Assembly: GCA_002841685.1 (NCBI GenBank) | Contig: PHAM01000078.1 | Location: forward strand, 1 to 6,767 | Direction of reading: 5' to 3' | Length of the DNA: 6,767 bases | DNA from: Elusimicrobia bacterium HGW-Elusimicrobia-2 | Lineage (GTDB): Bacteria > CG03 | Shown here: positions 6,593 through 6,767 of the stretch, in pieces | How the letters are laid out: the number at the start of each line of letters is the position of its first letter | How positions within the stretch are numbered: the first letter of the stretch is position 1 | The notes under the pieces: generated by a model | Database searches by the model: none | The model's input: the letters and a program-made list of their open reading frames with translations, nothing else | What the model was told of the DNA's origin: nothing | Position numbers and translations under genes: made by a program

Positions 6593-6633
6593 ACCGTCGG
6601 GAAAGACAAAATACAAAACCCAAAAGGAGGCCT
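6571..6633 (+). repeat. 12-bp inverted repeat that can mask the transposase ribosome binding site
   Basis: AGGCCTCCTTTT (6571-6582) is the exact reverse complement of AAAAGGAGGCCT (6622-6633), with a 39-nt loop. The right arm contains the whole Shine-Dalgarno sequence of the transposase. The left arm lies upstream of the predicted transcription start of the element's own promoter. RNA made from that promoter therefore lacks it, while RNA reading in from the upstream operon contains both arms. The outcome is inferred: read-through RNA should fold and block transposase translation. Confidence 0.7.
6624..6630 (+). promoter_or_regulatory. Strong Shine-Dalgarno sequence of the transposase gene
   Basis: AAGGAGG lies 7 nt before the ATG at 6638. 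It is a near-ideal ribosome binding site, unusually strong for a transposase gene, and is embedded in the right arm of the 12-bp inverted repeat. That makes masking by base pairing plausible. Confidence 0.85.
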
Positions 6634-6637
6634 AAGC

Positions 6638-6767
6638 ATGGAAACACTTTGCAAATCCCAATGCTCGTTTTCATTTTACAGAAAAAAGGAGGTGGTTGTC
6701 AATTTTCGCGGGGGAGAAATAACAACAGATGCCGGATTAATACCGTTGCGTGAATTTGACCAGAGGT
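6638..6767 (+). CDS. IS1380-family transposase, N-terminal 43 residues (partial, 3' end outside window)
   Basis: The frame is open from ATG 6638 to the end of the window and begins METLCKSQCSFSFYRKKE. Residues 22-41 (NFRGGEI, TTDAG, LREFD) match the conserved N-terminal motif of IS1380-family DDE transposases ('F.GG.ITSDAG...LRE.D'). The catalytic region would lie further downstream and is not in view, so activity cannot be judged. The start is fixed by AAGGAGG 7 nt upstream, a promoter at 6564-6592, and the lack of any earlier in-frame ATG near the site. A second Shine-Dalgarno-like sequence (AAAAAAGGAGG, 6682-6692) lies inside the gene, but no good start codon follows it at the right spacing. 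The product would cut and join DNA at the element's ends. Confidence 0.85.
   Translation, partial: METLCKSQCSFSFYRKKEVVVNFRGGEITTDAGLIPLREFDQR

Larger units (their letters stand above)
6533..6767 (+). mobile_element. Left end of an IS1380-family insertion sequence (partial)
   Basis: A transposase gene with its own promoter begins just after the operon, so an insertion sequence edge must lie between 6517 and about 6550. IS1380-family ends usually begin with CC, and CCTAATTATTCATAC starting at 6533 is the best candidate tip. The exact boundary and target duplication cannot be confirmed because the right end is outside the window. The element lies downstream of the last stop codon and does not visibly break a gene. 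Confidence 0.6.

Noticed and set aside
6571-6633. 12-bp inverted repeat as an intrinsic terminator
   Set aside because: The loop is 39 nt and the right arm is followed by the transposase start codon, not a T-run.
6682-6700. Second, internal start for the transposase after AAAAAAGGAGG
   Set aside because: The only in-frame GTG (6692) overlaps the Shine-Dalgarno core, and a start there would leave the conserved motif almost at the N-terminus.

Overview
The window is an ordinary-density bacterial accessory region of about 6.8 kb. It has no rRNA, tRNA or CRISPR. All recognisable genes lie on the + strand. Composition is moderately AT-rich, ribosome binding sites are clear, and signal-peptide and inner-membrane proteins suggest a Gram-negative-type cell. 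Three things are reminiscent of uncultivated PVC-type lineages such as Omnitrophota, Lentisphaerota or Planctomycetota: a secreted GxQ-repeat protein, large hypothetical membrane proteins ending in a pseudopilin-like 'YPNSLAEL ... SVGW..DDGG' tail, and an IS1380-type transposase. That placement is an inference and is weak.

Layout: (1) bases 2-112 are the 3' end of an unidentified upstream gene. (2) 116-1684 is a secreted protein made almost entirely of about 26 GxQ repeats, resembling the LA_2272-type surface repeat proteins. (3) A 74-bp gap holds nested inverted repeats and a possible weak promoter. (4) 1759-3048 is a GTG-started AAA ATPase of the AAA_14/DUF4143 type. (5) Three membrane proteins of unknown function (3045-3935, 3936-4826, 4819-6516) follow, overlapping or abutting each other and the ATPase gene. 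(6) From about 6533 an insertion sequence begins, with its own promoter and the first 43 codons of an IS1380-family transposase that runs off the window.

The four genes from 1759 to 6516 are packed like a single operon: a 4-nt overlap, 0 nt, then an 8-nt overlap. The middle membrane protein carries a segment that aligns by eye with the last two helices of MotA-type stator proteins, but most of the MotA cytoplasmic domain is missing. The third combines three membrane helices with a long helical extracytoplasmic domain and a pseudopilin-like C-terminus. No shared function can be read from the sequence.

The most mechanistically interesting signal is at the IS edge. A perfect 12-bp inverted repeat has one arm between the -35 and -10 boxes of the transposase promoter. 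The other arm covers the transposase Shine-Dalgarno sequence. Only transcripts reading in from the neighbouring operon would contain both arms and fold to hide the ribosome binding site. This fits the known 'protection from impinging transcription' strategy of IS10 and IS50.
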